From assembly GCF_947497025.1 (NCBI RefSeq), contig NZ_CANMFC010000003.1:62001-126000 (forward strand): a stretch of DNA of 64,000 nucleotides, read 5' to 3'. The notes beneath the pieces were generated by a model. That model ran no database searches. It was not told the origin of the DNA and saw only the letters and a program-made list of their open reading frames with translations. The number at the start of each line of letters is the position of its first letter. Within the stretch, counting starts at the first letter, position 1. This DNA comes from an uncultured Kushneria sp. (lineage in GTDB: Bacteria; Pseudomonadota; Gammaproteobacteria; Pseudomonadales; Halomonadaceae). Both the position numbers and the translations under genes were made by a program. This document shows positions 44,648-54,461 of the stretch, one piece after another.

Positions 44648-44892
44648 GCCCTCACTGTTATGAAACCTTTTGTCCTGCGCAGGCGACCATGAACCCATGC
44701 CATGGCTCTGTCGTGAAGCCTAAACGATCCGCTCTGTCATGTCTCTTGTGAGGAATTCGTCGCCTGGCCGGGCCAACATAATGTCTATTGCTTCTCGACT
44801 ATGGTCCAGGAACTATTGTTGTTCACTACGTTCAAGGCGAAAATCTCTTTTCTTTAACTTAATTCGAATATGACATTGTAAAGGGATGGGAC

Positions 44893-46203
44893 ATGAAAAA
44901 GGGATTGTGTTGCACGCTGGCGCTCATGGGCATGAGCCTCTCATCATCGGGCTGGGCCGCGGGTGCCTTCGATCCCGATGGCGATTTCATGTTCGGTGAC
45001 TGGGGTGGTGCGCGTACTGATCTGGCCGATCAGGGCGTGAATTTTCGTTTTGAATACATCTCCGAGATGGCCTATTCCGTCGATGGCGGTTTTCGCGACA
45101 AGCACACCGGCCGCTATGCCGACCAGTGGACCGCCGGTGCCAATTTCGACCTTGACCGCCTGTTTGGCGTGCCCAATGCCCGGTTTCAGCTCACCCTGAC
45201 CGATCGTAATGGTGAAAGCCTGACCAACGACGTCATCAACAATCCCAATAGCGTCGGTGGCTCTTCCAGTCAGGAGGTCTACGGACGCGGTAGCGTTACC
45301 CGTATTACCCAGCTGTGGTACGGCCAGTCCTATATGGATGACACCTTCGAGATCAAGGCAGGACGAGTGCCGGTAGGGGATGATTTTGCCGTCATCGACA
45401 GCAATTTTCAGAATCTCTACCTGGGCAGTGGCGAGCCCGGTAACCAGAATGGCGGTATCTGGTACAACTGGCCGATCTCCCAGTGGGCGATGGTCGGCAA
45501 GTGGAACATCACCAGTGATCAGTATGCGCAGATCGGGTTTTTCAATCTCAATGAGTCCAACCTTGATCGCGATCATGGGCTGGATCTGAAGCACAGTGGC
45601 ACCAGCGGCACGCTTATTCCGGTTGAATATGGCTTTGAACCGGAGCACGGGTTCAACGACCTGCCCGGTCATTACCGTCTGGGGTACTACTACAGCAGCG
45701 CTGATGCCGACGATTACTCATCGCGTGACAAGAACTCGGATGCCGAAAAGGGGCATCGCTACGGTCTTTACTACGTCATCGACCAGCAGGTCACCAGTCA
45801 TGACAACGATCGCAACCGCGGTCTTGGCGTGTTCAGCATGGGGACGTGGAACGATGGCGATACGGCCACCTTTGATCGCTACCTGTCGGCCGGTGTGACC
45901 TATACCGGACCCTTTGATGGTCGTGAGCAGGATGAAGTCGGGCTGGGCCTGGCCTATGTCCATGTCAACGATGACTACAATGACTGGTCACGTTCCGGGA
46001 ATGCGTCGCTCGTGGGCGGGTCTTCCTCGTTAAACTACGTTCCCCATCAGGGCGAAGAGTACAACGCCGAAGTTTACTACTCCCTGCAAACGACAAACTG
46101 GCTGGCCTTTCGTCCCAACCTGCAGTTCGTGCGTCATCCCGGAGCAGACAGCGACGTGGACAATGCCTGGATAGCAGGTCTTTCGGTACTGGCCACTTTC
46201 TAG
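44893..46203 (+). CDS. OprB-type carbohydrate-selective porin
   Basis: 436 aa. The signal peptide is about residues 1-22 (cleavage near GWA). The mature start is rich in FMFGDWGGARTDLADQGVNF, the hallmark of OprB porins (about 32-51). It ends in a Phe (SVLATF), as expected for assembly into the outer membrane, and alternating strands run throughout. It should admit sugars such as glucose; specificity is inferred from family. AAGGGATGG precedes the ATG. It is monocistronic; no sugar ABC transporter is next to it. Confidence 0.9.
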   Translation: MKKGLCCTLALMGMSLSSSGWAAGAFDPDGDFMFGDWGGARTDLADQGVNFRFEYISEMAYSVDGGFRDKHTGRYADQWTAGANFDLDRLFGVPNARFQLTLTDRNGESLTNDVINNPNSVGGSSSQEVYGRGSVTRITQLWYGQSYMDDTFEIKAGRVPVGDDFAVIDSNFQNLYLGSGEPGNQNGGIWYNWPISQWAMVGKWNITSDQYAQIGFFNLNESNLDRDHGLDLKHSGTSGTLIPVEYGFEPEHGFNDLPGHYRLGYYYSSADADDYSSRDKNSDAEKGHRYGLYYVIDQQVTSHDNDRNRGLGVFSMGTWNDGDTATFDRYLSAGVTYTGPFDGREQDEVGLGLAYVHVNDDYNDWSRSGNASLVGGSSSLNYVPHQGEEYNAEVYYSLQTTNWLAFRPNLQFVRHPGADSDVDNAWIAGLSVLATF

Positions 46204-46221
46204 GCCCCATGCAGGGCGCTG

Positions 46222-46695
46222 CTATTGCGGCGTCCTGCGGGTTCGTGGTGGCTGAGCAGGCCATTCCTCAACCCATGATCCTTGCTCGATCAGCGGCACG
46301 ACCTCGTGAAGCTGCTCGGGCATGTGACGAAGTCCGCACTCCCACACAACGACTGCTCGCCACCCCAGAGCGTTAAGCTGTTCCAGCTGGCGCCAGTCGC
46401 GCGTGACATTACCTGCCAGCTTTTCCTGCCAGAAGGCTTTTCGCGTCGCCGGTGAGGTGGCATAGAAGCAGTGCTCGTGGCGATGCCAGAAGCAGCCGTG
46501 CACAAACACAACGCAATGATGACGTGGCAGGGTAATATCAGGCGTACCCGGCAAATCACGTCGATGCAGCCGGAATCGATAACCACAGGCATGTAGATAG
46601 CGCCTGACCAGAAGCTCGGGTTTCGTATTTTTGCCCCGAATACCTGCCATCATGCGAGAGCGCGTCGCAGCGTCGACCATATCGACCAAGGTCAT
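46222..46695 (-). CDS. vsr: very short patch repair endonuclease (Vsr)
   Basis: 157 aa. Vsr nicks 5' of T in T:G mismatches that arise from deamination of 5-methylcytosine. Family motifs: DAATRSRMMAGIRGKNTKPE, then LPGTPDITLPRHHCVVFVHG with the catalytic Asp, HGCFWHRHEHC with zinc and catalytic His/Cys residues (about residues 65-75), and VVVWECGLR. A Vsr gene normally accompanies a cytosine-5 methyltransferase; none is present nearby, so this is an orphan. The start among ATG 46680, 46695 and 46710 is not certain. It converges with the OprB gene, 18 nt apart. Confidence 0.9.
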   Translation of the reverse strand: MTLVDMVDAATRSRMMAGIRGKNTKPELLVRRYLHACGYRFRLHRRDLPGTPDITLPRHHCVVFVHGCFWHRHEHCFYATSPATRKAFWQEKLAGNVTRDWRQLEQLNALGWRAVVVWECGLRHMPEQLHEVVPLIEQGSWVEEWPAQPPRTRRTPQ

Positions 46696-46755
46696 GATCT
46701 CCCGATTCACAAAGATTAAAGCGTTTAGTGTAGGAGATCATTTCTGAGCGTAACG

Positions 46756-47385
46756 TCAAAAGTTCATGATTTTCATCGACCAGATGGCAGGGATGGTGGC
46801 ATGAAAGACGAGCGTGTCGCCGTGCGTTCTCTCTTCGGGATTGCACGTGTCAATGTCGCCGAAAACGTTCAGAATCATGTTGAAATCCTGCTCGACTCTC
46901 TTGACCATCAGGCGGGCATTTTTTTCAACGAGATAGAGGCCATTGCCATCAAATCGGGGGCACTTTCTTGCCAGCATCAAGGTGCCCGGAGGACAGAAAT
47001 CGAAGTGTCCGGGATGCTGAGGCGTCAGCAAATAGTCGTCCTTTTTGATCAGCTCATTATCGATAAAGCCCATGGGAAAATGCGAGATCGGCATGGCACT
47101 GATGCCGATCGCTTCGGGAGATGTTGTTAGTGGATAAAGGGGTAGTGACGACAATATGGCATGGCTGCTGCCATGGGCATCCCGGTCATTGCCCAGCAGA
47201 TGTCCGATGCTGCAGCGCAGTGCTTTGGCCAACGGCTCAAGGCGCGAGTGTCCGACGCGTTTGATGGTGCCATTTTCCCAGTAGGAAATGGTGACATCTG
47301 AAACGCCTACGCGACGGGCCAGCTCCGCCTTGCTTAATCCACACTGTTCTCGCAATTTGCGAATGCGCTCGCCCAACTCGTTCAT
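46756..47385 (-). CDS. XRE-family regulator with LexA/S24-like C-terminus
   Basis: 209 aa. The N-terminal helix-turn-helix (IRKLREQCGLSKAELARRVG, about residues 7-26, then VSDVTISYWENG) is typical of phage-type repressors. The C-terminal half (LMLARKCPRFDGNGLYLVEK) resembles the S24 sensor fold, but I see no clear Ser/Lys dyad, so autocleavage is doubtful. The start at 47385 agrees with the HTH N-terminus. Upstream (47386-47576) is an AT-rich 191-nt gap that should contain its operator and promoter. Pairing with orphan vsr suggests a remnant of a restriction or phage module (inference). Confidence 0.83.
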   Translation of the reverse strand: MNELGERIRKLREQCGLSKAELARRVGVSDVTISYWENGTIKRVGHSRLEPLAKALRCSIGHLLGNDRDAHGSSHAILSSLPLYPLTTSPEAIGISAMPISHFPMGFIDNELIKKDDYLLTPQHPGHFDFCPPGTLMLARKCPRFDGNGLYLVEKNARLMVKRVEQDFNMILNVFGDIDTCNPEERTHGDTLVFHATIPAIWSMKIMNF

Positions 47386-47576
47386 GCGTGGCCTCACATG
47401 TCTCATAAGCGAGCCAGCATAGCGATCCAAGTGTTAAGTATGTTTAGTAGTTTGTCACCAATTGAACACAAGAGCGATCAGTAGATTTAATTTTTTAGTG
47501 TTAGCCTGTTTATTCGTAAAAGCGAAAAAGATGGAAGCCTTTTTCAAAAAAGACATCAGTTAAACCTGATGCGTTG

Positions 47577-48293
47577 TCAGTGATTCAGCCAGCCGGCCAG
47601 CAGCGGAAGGACGATGGCGCTGAGGGCTCCGTTAAGTCCCATCGCAAGGCTGGCAAAGGCGCCGGTTTGGGGATCGATACCAAACCCGCGTGCGGTGCCC
47701 AGACCATGCCCGTTGAGACCCAGCGCCAGGCCGATGACACGAGGATCCTGACAGCGCAGGAGGGCAGCCAGTGGCGGGATGGTAGAGGCGGCCAGAATTC
47801 CGGTCACGGTGACAATGCCTGCCGTCAGGCCGGGGTAACCTCCCAGCCCTTCGGAGACACCGATGGCGATGGGTGTTGTGAGCGACTTGGGCGCCAGTGA
47901 GGCCAGAATGGCAGGCGAAAGCCCCAGTGCCCAGGCGATGGAAAGGGTCGCAGCGCAGGCGGTGATCGAGCCGATGACAAGGCTCACCGTGACGGGAATC
48001 AGCAGACGCTTGATATGTTGAAACTGCTCGTAAAGGGGAATCGCCAGACCCACCGTGGCCGGCCCCAGCAGCAGCGTCAGCCAATGGGCATCGAGATAGT
48101 AGGTGTCGTAATTGATTGGCAGTACCACAATGAAAAACGCCAGCATCAGACTGCCGGTCAGCATTGGTGGTGCCCAGCTGGGATAGCGCATCAATTGATG
48201 CAGCGACAGGGCCAGCATATAGGCGGCCAGGGTAATTACCACGGCCAGTGCCGGGGTGGCCATCATTTCATGGGCCAGTGCCTGAAGATTCAT
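47577..48293 (-). CDS. lrgB: LrgB family membrane protein
   Basis: 238 aa with about seven membrane segments. Family features: TLLLGPATVGLAIPLYEQ (about residues 67-84) and LAPKSLTTPIAIGVSEGLGG (about 129-148). LrgB works with LrgA; in Gram-positives the pair is linked to murein hydrolase control, and plant homologues transport glycolate/glycerate. In Gram-negatives a role in pyruvate or carboxylate transport is possible (family knowledge). It overlaps the lrgA stop by 4 nt. Confidence 0.88.
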   Translation of the reverse strand: MNLQALAHEMMATPALAVVITLAAYMLALSLHQLMRYPSWAPPMLTGSLMLAFFIVVLPINYDTYYLDAHWLTLLLGPATVGLAIPLYEQFQHIKRLLIPVTVSLVIGSITACAATLSIAWALGLSPAILASLAPKSLTTPIAIGVSEGLGGYPGLTAGIVTVTGILAASTIPPLAALLRCQDPRVIGLALGLNGHGLGTARGFGIDPQTGAFASLAMGLNGALSAIVLPLLAGWLNH

Positions 48294-48658
48294 GGGGTGC
48301 CTGCTGCCTCGTCGCGCCGCTGCTGCCAACGCACCATGGCCTGCATGGTCAAAAGCGTGACCACGCTGCTGATCAGGGTGCCCAGCACGATGGCAACCAG
48401 AAGCCTGAGCCAGTTATCGGTCAACGTGGTGCCCAGAAAGAAAAGGCCGGCAGCGCTGGGCAGGATCAACAGGGTGAAATAATGGATCAGGTGGCTGGCG
48501 GCGACGGCCATCGAGCGTGAAGAGCGCCGGCGTACAATCAGCACCGTAAAAAGTATCAGCATGCCCAGTACGCTCCCGACCACGGGTAGCGACAACATGG
48601 TCTGTAAAAGATTGCCGATGACCAGAAAGATCATCAGCCACATGAACCCCTTTAACAT
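48290..48658 (-). CDS. lrgA: LrgA/CidA family membrane protein
   Basis: 122 aa, four predicted membrane helices. The pattern LPVVGSVLGMLILFTVLIV (about residues 24-42) and FTLLILPSAAGLFFLGT, with a positively charged loop after helix 2, is that of LrgA/CidA holin-like proteins. It is first in the lrgAB operon. No LytSR or LysR regulator is adjacent. Whether it transports carboxylates or modulates cell-wall lysis cannot be decided from sequence. Confidence 0.86.
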   Translation of the reverse strand: MLKGFMWLMIFLVIGNLLQTMLSLPVVGSVLGMLILFTVLIVRRRSSRSMAVAASHLIHYFTLLILPSAAGLFFLGTTLTDNWLRLLVAIVLGTLISSVVTLLTMQAMVRWQQRRDEAAGTP

Positions 48659-48856
48659 TACGGCCTCTGGAATAAGCGGATCAATTCCCTTTTGCTGACA
48701 GACAGTACCGCTCTGACAGGCCTGGGCTTCAGCTCATGATACGCTAATGATATAAGGGAGTGCAGTGATAAATCGTGAATGCTCTCTGACATCAGCTCGC
48801 CTGTCTGACTGATATTGACGACGCTTTATACATACCTTCGATTGAGGCAATGGTTC

Positions 48857-49834
48857 ATGGCAAAACGCATTGAATTTGCAGAAACCGGCGGGCCGGAAGT
48901 GCTCAGGATGCATGAGTTTGAGCCTGAGGCGCTCGGTCCGCGAGACGTTCGTGTGACCAACTGGGCCATTGGCCTTAATTTTATCGATATCTATGTACGT
49001 ACCGGCCTTTACCCGGTCAGTGAGCTGCCCTCTGGTCTGGGCACCGAAGGAGCAGGCGTCATCGAGGCTGTGGGGGAAGAGGTCAAGGAATTCCGGGAAG
49101 GCGACCGCGTGGCCTACGCGACGGGCCCTCTGGGCGCCTATGCCACCCATCACACCCTGCCGGCCGACAAGGTGGTGATGCTGCCGGACAGCATTGGCTT
49201 TGATCAGGCAGCGGCGGCCATGCTGAAAGGGCTGACGGTGCAGTATTTGCTGCGTCAGGTCTATCCGATCAAAAGCGGCGATACCTTTCTCTTTCATGCC
49301 GCCGCTGGTGGTGTGGGGCTGATCGCCTGTCAGTGGGCCAGAAGCCTGGGAGCACGCCTGATCGGCACCGTGTCCACACCGGAAAAGGCAGAGTTTGCCC
49401 GCAAAAACGGCGCCTGGGCGACCATCAACTACAGCGAAGAGAACGTGGTAGAGCGCGTTCGGGAACTGACCGACGGGGAGATGTGCCCGGTGGTTTATGA
49501 TTCGGTGGGTCGGGACACCTGGGAAACCTCACTGGACTGCCTGGCGCCGCGCGGACTGATGGTGAGCTTTGGAAATGCGTCCGGCCCGGTCGAAGGGGTC
49601 AACCTGGCCACGCTGAACAAGAAAGGATCGCTGTTTGTGACGCGCCCCAGCCTTGCCGGCTACGCCGATACCCGCGAACGACTGGAAGCGATGAGCCAGG
49701 AGCTTTTCCAGGTCATGGCCAATGACAGCGTGCACGTCAATATTGGTTGTCGCTTCCGGCTTGATGAGGCAGGCGAGGCGCAGCAAAACCTTGCCTCACG
49801 CCGCACCTCCGGCTCGACCATTCTGATTCCCTGA
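48857..49834 (+). CDS. qorA: NADPH:quinone reductase (QorA type)
   Basis: 325 aa, medium-chain reductase without zinc ligands. N-terminal FAETGGPEVLRMHEFEPE (about residues 6-23), IGLNFIDIYVRTGLYP (about 41-56) and the NADPH-binding region FLFHAAAGGVGLIACQWARS (about 144-163, AAxxGVG) are typical of QorA, which reduces quinones by one electron. The start at 48857 fits the family; upstream in-frame codons do not. It diverges from lrgAB. The gene ends 71 nt before the convergent SDR gene. Confidence 0.93.
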   Translation: MAKRIEFAETGGPEVLRMHEFEPEALGPRDVRVTNWAIGLNFIDIYVRTGLYPVSELPSGLGTEGAGVIEAVGEEVKEFREGDRVAYATGPLGAYATHHTLPADKVVMLPDSIGFDQAAAAMLKGLTVQYLLRQVYPIKSGDTFLFHAAAGGVGLIACQWARSLGARLIGTVSTPEKAEFARKNGAWATINYSEENVVERVRELTDGEMCPVVYDSVGRDTWETSLDCLAPRGLMVSFGNASGPVEGVNLATLNKKGSLFVTRPSLAGYADTRERLEAMSQELFQVMANDSVHVNIGCRFRLDEAGEAQQNLASRRTSGSTILIP

Positions 49835-49905
49835 TCAGGATTTCCAGAGATAGGGCCTGCGCTGGCGGCTTTTGAAAGGATGATTGATTGCCAGCGCATG
49901 CCTGT

Positions 49906-50670
49906 CTACCACTCAATGAGCATATCGTTCCAGTCGTAAAACGCACCGCTGTCCTCAGGAGTGCGTCGATTGATCACCTCCAGCAGCCGCTCGGCGACAA
50001 AGTCCGGGGTGAACAGTTTCTCCTGCGGCACTCTGGCCTGAAAGGGTCTTGATAGTTCGGTGTCCGTCGTACCCGGGTGCAGGCAGAGCACAATGGCCTG
50101 CGGATTACGCCGTTTAAACTCGACCGATGCCGTTTTCATCAGCATGTTGAGCGCTGCCTTGCTGGCGCGATAGGCGTACCAGCCCCCCAGTTCATTATCC
50201 CCGATTGACCCTACCCGTGCCGATAGCGTGGCAATAATGACCGGATGACGTGTCATGCGATCGATCAGCGTACTGACCAGCATGGCGGCTGTCGCTGCGT
50301 TGACGTGAAAGGCGTGATGCAGAGTGTCAAAGGAGAGTCTTTCAATTCGTTTTTCAGGCGCAATGGCCACGGACTGATCACTTTGTCCATCGTGCAGGAC
50401 ACCAATGGTATTGAGCAGCAGGTGGACCGGTGTCTGGTCGAGGTAATCACTGAGCGTCTGAAGCCCCGACTCGGTGGTGACGTCGGCCTCAACGATCTCG
50501 AGGCGTTCGATCTCGAGCTGCGTATCCTGCTCCAGGTGCGCGCGATGGCGGGTGACGACAATCAGCCGACCGGCGCGCGGATCACGGCAAAGCCTTGTCA
50601 GCAGGGCGCGGCCGATGCCCCCGCCGCCGGTGATGACGGCGGTGTACTGCTCGGGAAGATGGTCAGGCAT
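49906..50670 (-). CDS. short-chain dehydrogenase (C-factor-like SDR)
   Basis: 254 aa. The cofactor motif is AVITGGGGIGRALL (about residues 11-24), a variant of TGxxxGIG. The catalytic Ser lies in TLSARVGSIGDN and the Tyr-x3-Lys in GGWYAYRASKAALNML (about 163-178). LHPGTTDTELSRPF is the typical C-terminal loop of CsgA/C-factor-like SDRs. The start at 50670 is chosen because the Rossmann motif begins soon after; the longer frame to 50898 overlaps cydC and has no support. Substrate unknown. Confidence 0.86.
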   Translation of the reverse strand: MPDHLPEQYTAVITGGGGIGRALLTRLCRDPRAGRLIVVTRHRAHLEQDTQLEIERLEIVEADVTTESGLQTLSDYLDQTPVHLLLNTIGVLHDGQSDQSVAIAPEKRIERLSFDTLHHAFHVNAATAAMLVSTLIDRMTRHPVIIATLSARVGSIGDNELGGWYAYRASKAALNMLMKTASVEFKRRNPQAIVLCLHPGTTDTELSRPFQARVPQEKLFTPDFVAERLLEVINRRTPEDSGAFYDWNDMLIEW

Positions 50671-50746
50671 GTCTGGCTCGCTTGGTCGATGAGAAACGGT
50701 CGTCAGAGGATGAAGGTTTTTCACCAGCGTAGCGGGTTCAGCAATA

Positions 50747-52516
50747 TCAGGCGGAGCGCATGAGACCGGCAAGTTCGGGATCGATGCGCCGACACAGGGC
50801 TGAAAGCCGGCTGCCGGGATCTGCCAGAAGGCGCTGGGGGGTGTCGTATTCGACCAGATGCCCCTCATCGAGCATGGCGATCCGATCAAAATCCTCAATC
50901 CGGGTCAGACGATGCGTGATGACGATCAGCGTACGCCCCTGGCAACGGTTGCGAATCGCATGCCATACCTGCTGCTCGGTGGCTTCATCAAGCCCTTCAG
51001 TGGGCTCATCCAGCAGGACAATGGGGGCCTTGCGCAGCAGGGCGCGAGCAATGCCAAAGCGTCGGAGCTGCCCGCCGGACAGCGAGCTGCCGCGCTCGTC
51101 CGGAAAGCCCGATAATCCGTCAGGCTGTTGTTCCAGCCAGTCGCGCAACGCCAGGGTATCGAGTACCCCCATGATGGTCTCATCATCGATGGGCTGACCC
51201 ATGGTCAGGTTGTCGCGGTAGCTGGCCGTAAACAGATGCGTTTCCTGCTGGGCCACGGCAAATTGAGCGCGCAGGGTCGCCTCGCTCAGCTGATTCAGAG
51301 GCGCGCCTCCCAGCATAATGGTGCCTTCACTGGGCGAAACGAATCGGATCAGGCTGTTGAACAGGGTCGTCTTGCCACTACCGGAAGGGCCGAGAATCAG
51401 CAGGTGCTCGCCTTCTTCGACCTCCAGGCTGACCGAGGAGAGGGCGGCGATACTCGCATCAAGTCGCACGCTGAGCTGATTGATGGACAGGCGATGATCT
51501 TTCGGCAGGCACTGTTCGCTATCTGCAGGGAAATCGGTTTCCGGTACGCGCTGTCGGATCTCATCAAGGCGTGTTGCGGCACGCTGAATGCGACCCAGAT
51601 TCTGCCAGGCCTGTGGGAGCAGGGCGATGGCCTCGAAGGCGCCCATGATGGCAAGGCCCATGAGTGCGACCAGGGTGGCATTCATGCCGTGCTGGGTCAC
51701 CGCCCAGCCAGCCATGCCCAGCACTCCGGTCAGCGTCAGGCCCAGCAGCGTCTGGGACAGCAGCTGCGAGCTGCCCCACTGGCGGGCAAGCTGGTATTCA
51801 TGGGCGTCCCGGGTCTGCTGTCCTTCGATGAGGTTGTCGACCTCACCATGCCAGCGATTATAAATCATCAGTTCCGAAAGGCCATTCAGGCGCTCCAGCA
51901 GGCGCGCCCTCAGCCGGGTGTTGTCCTGATGCCAGGCATCGGAATGGGCCTGACCGGCGCGCCAGGCAAGCCAGGGTCCCAAAAGGCCCGACACCAGCAG
52001 GGCCAGTGCGGCAAAAAGCCCGATGGCTGGGGCAAAGACGCCGATGACCACGCCACAGATTACGATGCCCATAAGCGCCACAACGGAAGGCGCCAGTACC
52101 CGTAGATAGAGGCCGTCAAGCGCGTCCACGTCGGCCGTCAGACGCGTCATGAGCTCGCTTTCCCCGTGCCGTTGCAGCTGGGCGGGTGAGAGCGGCTCAA
52201 GTCTTTCATAGACATGCTTGCGTAGCCGCGACAGTAAACGAAAGGTCGCGTCATGGGTGACGAGTCGCTCGCCATAGCGGGCGCCGGTACGCGACAGGGC
52301 AAAAAAACGGACGCCGGCTGATGGCAGTAGATAGTTGAAGGTATGTGCCGTGGCAATGCTCAGCCCTGCCAGTGCCGAGGCGGACAAAAACCAGCCGGAA
52401 AGCGCCATCAAACCAATGCTGGAGGCCAGCGCCATCAGCTGCAGGGAAATGCCAATGCCCAGCAGCCAGGTCCAGGGTGTCATGAGGCGCAGGTAGGGCA
52501 ACAGCTGTCTAAACAT
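50747..52516 (-). CDS. cydC: thiol reductant ABC exporter subunit CydC
   Basis: 589 aa. An N-terminal six-helix ABC exporter domain (about residues 10-310) is followed by an ATPase domain with Walker A LGPSGSGKTT (about 372-381), signature SLSGGQLRR (about 480-488) and Walker B IVLLDEPTEGLD. With CydD it exports cysteine and glutathione to the periplasm, which is needed for assembly of cytochrome bd and c-type cytochromes. It overlaps the end of cydD by 8 nt (ATGTTTAG). The oxidase genes cydAB are not in the window. Confidence 0.94.
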   Translation of the reverse strand: MFRQLLPYLRLMTPWTWLLGIGISLQLMALASSIGLMALSGWFLSASALAGLSIATAHTFNYLLPSAGVRFFALSRTGARYGERLVTHDATFRLLSRLRKHVYERLEPLSPAQLQRHGESELMTRLTADVDALDGLYLRVLAPSVVALMGIVICGVVIGVFAPAIGLFAALALLVSGLLGPWLAWRAGQAHSDAWHQDNTRLRARLLERLNGLSELMIYNRWHGEVDNLIEGQQTRDAHEYQLARQWGSSQLLSQTLLGLTLTGVLGMAGWAVTQHGMNATLVALMGLAIMGAFEAIALLPQAWQNLGRIQRAATRLDEIRQRVPETDFPADSEQCLPKDHRLSINQLSVRLDASIAALSSVSLEVEEGEHLLILGPSGSGKTTLFNSLIRFVSPSEGTIMLGGAPLNQLSEATLRAQFAVAQQETHLFTASYRDNLTMGQPIDDETIMGVLDTLALRDWLEQQPDGLSGFPDERGSSLSGGQLRRFGIARALLRKAPIVLLDEPTEGLDEATEQQVWHAIRNRCQGRTLIVITHRLTRIEDFDRIAMLDEGHLVEYDTPQRLLADPGSRLSALCRRIDPELAGLMRSA

Positions 52517-54299
52517 CGCGCGTCTCCGAAGGATGGGCTGTCACTGAGCGCGCCAGCGGCCCGCCCGGCGCGCGCAGGTCGTCAAGTGTCTCCAGCGCCT
52601 GAACGTTACCCTGATCCAGCATCAGGACCCGATCCGCCAGTGCCAGAAGCTCCATACGGTGCGTCAACAGGACCACCGTGCGCCCCTGGCAAAGTCGCGC
52701 CAGAGATTCCATGACGAGCCGTTCACTGGCCTGGTCAAGGCTGGCAGTCGGCTCATCAAGCAGCACCAGACGCGCATCGCGTAGAAAGGCACGTGCCAGG
52801 GCGATGCGTCGTGCCTGACCACCAGAGACGGCCCGGCCGCCTTCTCCCAGTCGTGTTTCAAGCCCATCGGGCAGCTCGGCAAGCCAGTGATGGAGCGCAG
52901 CCTGTTCCAGGGCGTCAAGCAGGTTCTGGTCACTTGCCTGAGCGTTGGCCAGTCGCAGGTTCTCGGCCAGCGTCCCGGAGACAATGACCGCCGTCTGGCC
53001 GACCCAGGCGATCTGGCGCTGCCAGTCATCAGAGCGGATATCGATCAGCGCGCGTGGTGGCTGGCCGCTCTCCACGACGCTCAGCGTCCCGGCTTCAGGG
53101 TGCATAAACCCCATCAGCACATTGAGCAGCGTCGATTTGCCCGCACCGCTTGGTCCGATAACGGCCAGCATCTCCTGAGCCCGAATCTCGATGGAAACGT
53201 CATCCAGCGCTGCAGATGCGCGCCCGGCGTAACGCGCCGTCAGTCCTTCAAGAGAGAGGGCGAGGCTGCCTTCCGGCTGCCATGCGGTCTGATGGGTATC
53301 GCGTTCGAATACGCGCCGGTTGAGAATGGGCATCAGATCTTCGGCGGCGGCTTCGGCTTCGGCTTTGGCGTGATAGTGAACGCCCAGATCGCGCAGGGGC
53401 TGATAGAATTCGGGGGCCAGAATCAGAATAAACAGGCCCATGAAAAGATTGATGCCATGGTCATACATGCCGAAATGAAACTGGCCCAGATAGACAAAGC
53501 CCAGATAGAGCGCCAGAAGGGCAATGGAGACCGAGGCAAAAAACTCCAGTACGGCCGAGGACAAAAATGCCAGGCGCAGGACGCGCATGGTGCGACGTCG
53601 AAAGCTTTCGGACGCCGTATGGACTTCGCCGGCCTGACGCTTGCTGATCCCGAAAAGCTTGAGTGTGGAAAGGCCCTGGAGCGTATCCAGAAAGTGCCGG
53701 CTCATGCGACCCATCTCCAGAAACTGATCTTCCTGACGCTTTTTGGCGCCGATGCCTACCATGGCCATGTTGATCGGAATCAACGGGCCGGTGGCGATCA
53801 GAATCAGGGCAGCCGCCCAGCTCAGGGGAGCGACAGCAATTAAAATAATGATCGGGATAATCCCGCACAGCAGCATCTGAGGACGATAGTCGGCGTAAAA
53901 GCCCTGCAGGGCATCGACCTGATCCCAGATGCGGTTGCTCAGCGTGGCGCTGTGCTGACGTCGCGCCCACAGCGGGCCAAGAACGGCGATACGCTCAAGT
54001 AGTTCCCGACGCACGGACTGACGTATTTCGATACCGCAGCGGGCGCCACAAATGGTGCGGGCTCGCACCAGTAGTCCTCGAGCGATAAACGCCGGCGGCA
54101 GCAACAGCAGTGGCGTTACAAGAGCGGAGAAGTCGGTGCTGTCGATCACCATGCGCTGGGCAATGGTGGCAATGCACCATGCCTGCACCAGTAGAACCAG
54201 CGTTGAAAGGGTGCCTGCAATGACTGAAAGTCGGCTCCAGCGAGCGCCTCGACTGGCAGTGCGCTTCAGCCACTGACGCGGTGTTTCATTCGAGGTCAT
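52509..54299 (-). CDS. cydD: thiol reductant ABC exporter subunit CydD
   Basis: 596 aa. ABC transporter half with six membrane helices followed by an ATPase domain: Walker A IGPSGAGKSTLLN, signature VSGGQARRIALARA and Walker B LVLLDEPTASLD. The N-terminal region has GTLSTLVLLVQAWCIATI. First gene of the cydDC unit; the start at 54299 fits the family, and the ATG at 54323 would add eight residues. The neighbour gltX is divergent. Both half-transporters appear intact and complementary. Confidence 0.94.
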   Translation of the reverse strand: MTSNETPRQWLKRTASRGARWSRLSVIAGTLSTLVLLVQAWCIATIAQRMVIDSTDFSALVTPLLLLPPAFIARGLLVRARTICGARCGIEIRQSVRRELLERIAVLGPLWARRQHSATLSNRIWDQVDALQGFYADYRPQMLLCGIIPIIILIAVAPLSWAAALILIATGPLIPINMAMVGIGAKKRQEDQFLEMGRMSRHFLDTLQGLSTLKLFGISKRQAGEVHTASESFRRRTMRVLRLAFLSSAVLEFFASVSIALLALYLGFVYLGQFHFGMYDHGINLFMGLFILILAPEFYQPLRDLGVHYHAKAEAEAAAEDLMPILNRRVFERDTHQTAWQPEGSLALSLEGLTARYAGRASAALDDVSIEIRAQEMLAVIGPSGAGKSTLLNVLMGFMHPEAGTLSVVESGQPPRALIDIRSDDWQRQIAWVGQTAVIVSGTLAENLRLANAQASDQNLLDALEQAALHHWLAELPDGLETRLGEGGRAVSGGQARRIALARAFLRDARLVLLDEPTASLDQASERLVMESLARLCQGRTVVLLTHRMELLALADRVLMLDQGNVQALETLDDLRAPGGPLARSVTAHPSETRDV

Positions 54300-54400
54300 G
54301 ACGGCTCCATCGAGAGCGGGCATACAATATCAACAAAAATGCGCCTGCACGCACAGCGGTACTTCGTCGCAGCCGTGCCGGAACAGCACCGTGTGCCACC

Positions 54401-54429
54401 TTAAGTGCGGGCCTCAGTTGGCGTATAAT
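54401..54429 (+). promoter_or_regulatory. probable sigma-70 promoter of gltX
   Basis: TATAAT at 54424-54429, a perfect -10, with TTAAGT at 54401-54406 as a weak -35 at 17 nt. It lies 32 nt before the gltX start and has no competing gene. Confidence 0.5.
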
Positions 54430-54461
54430 AGTGGCACGTTTTCCAGCCAATGGCCGTTTTC

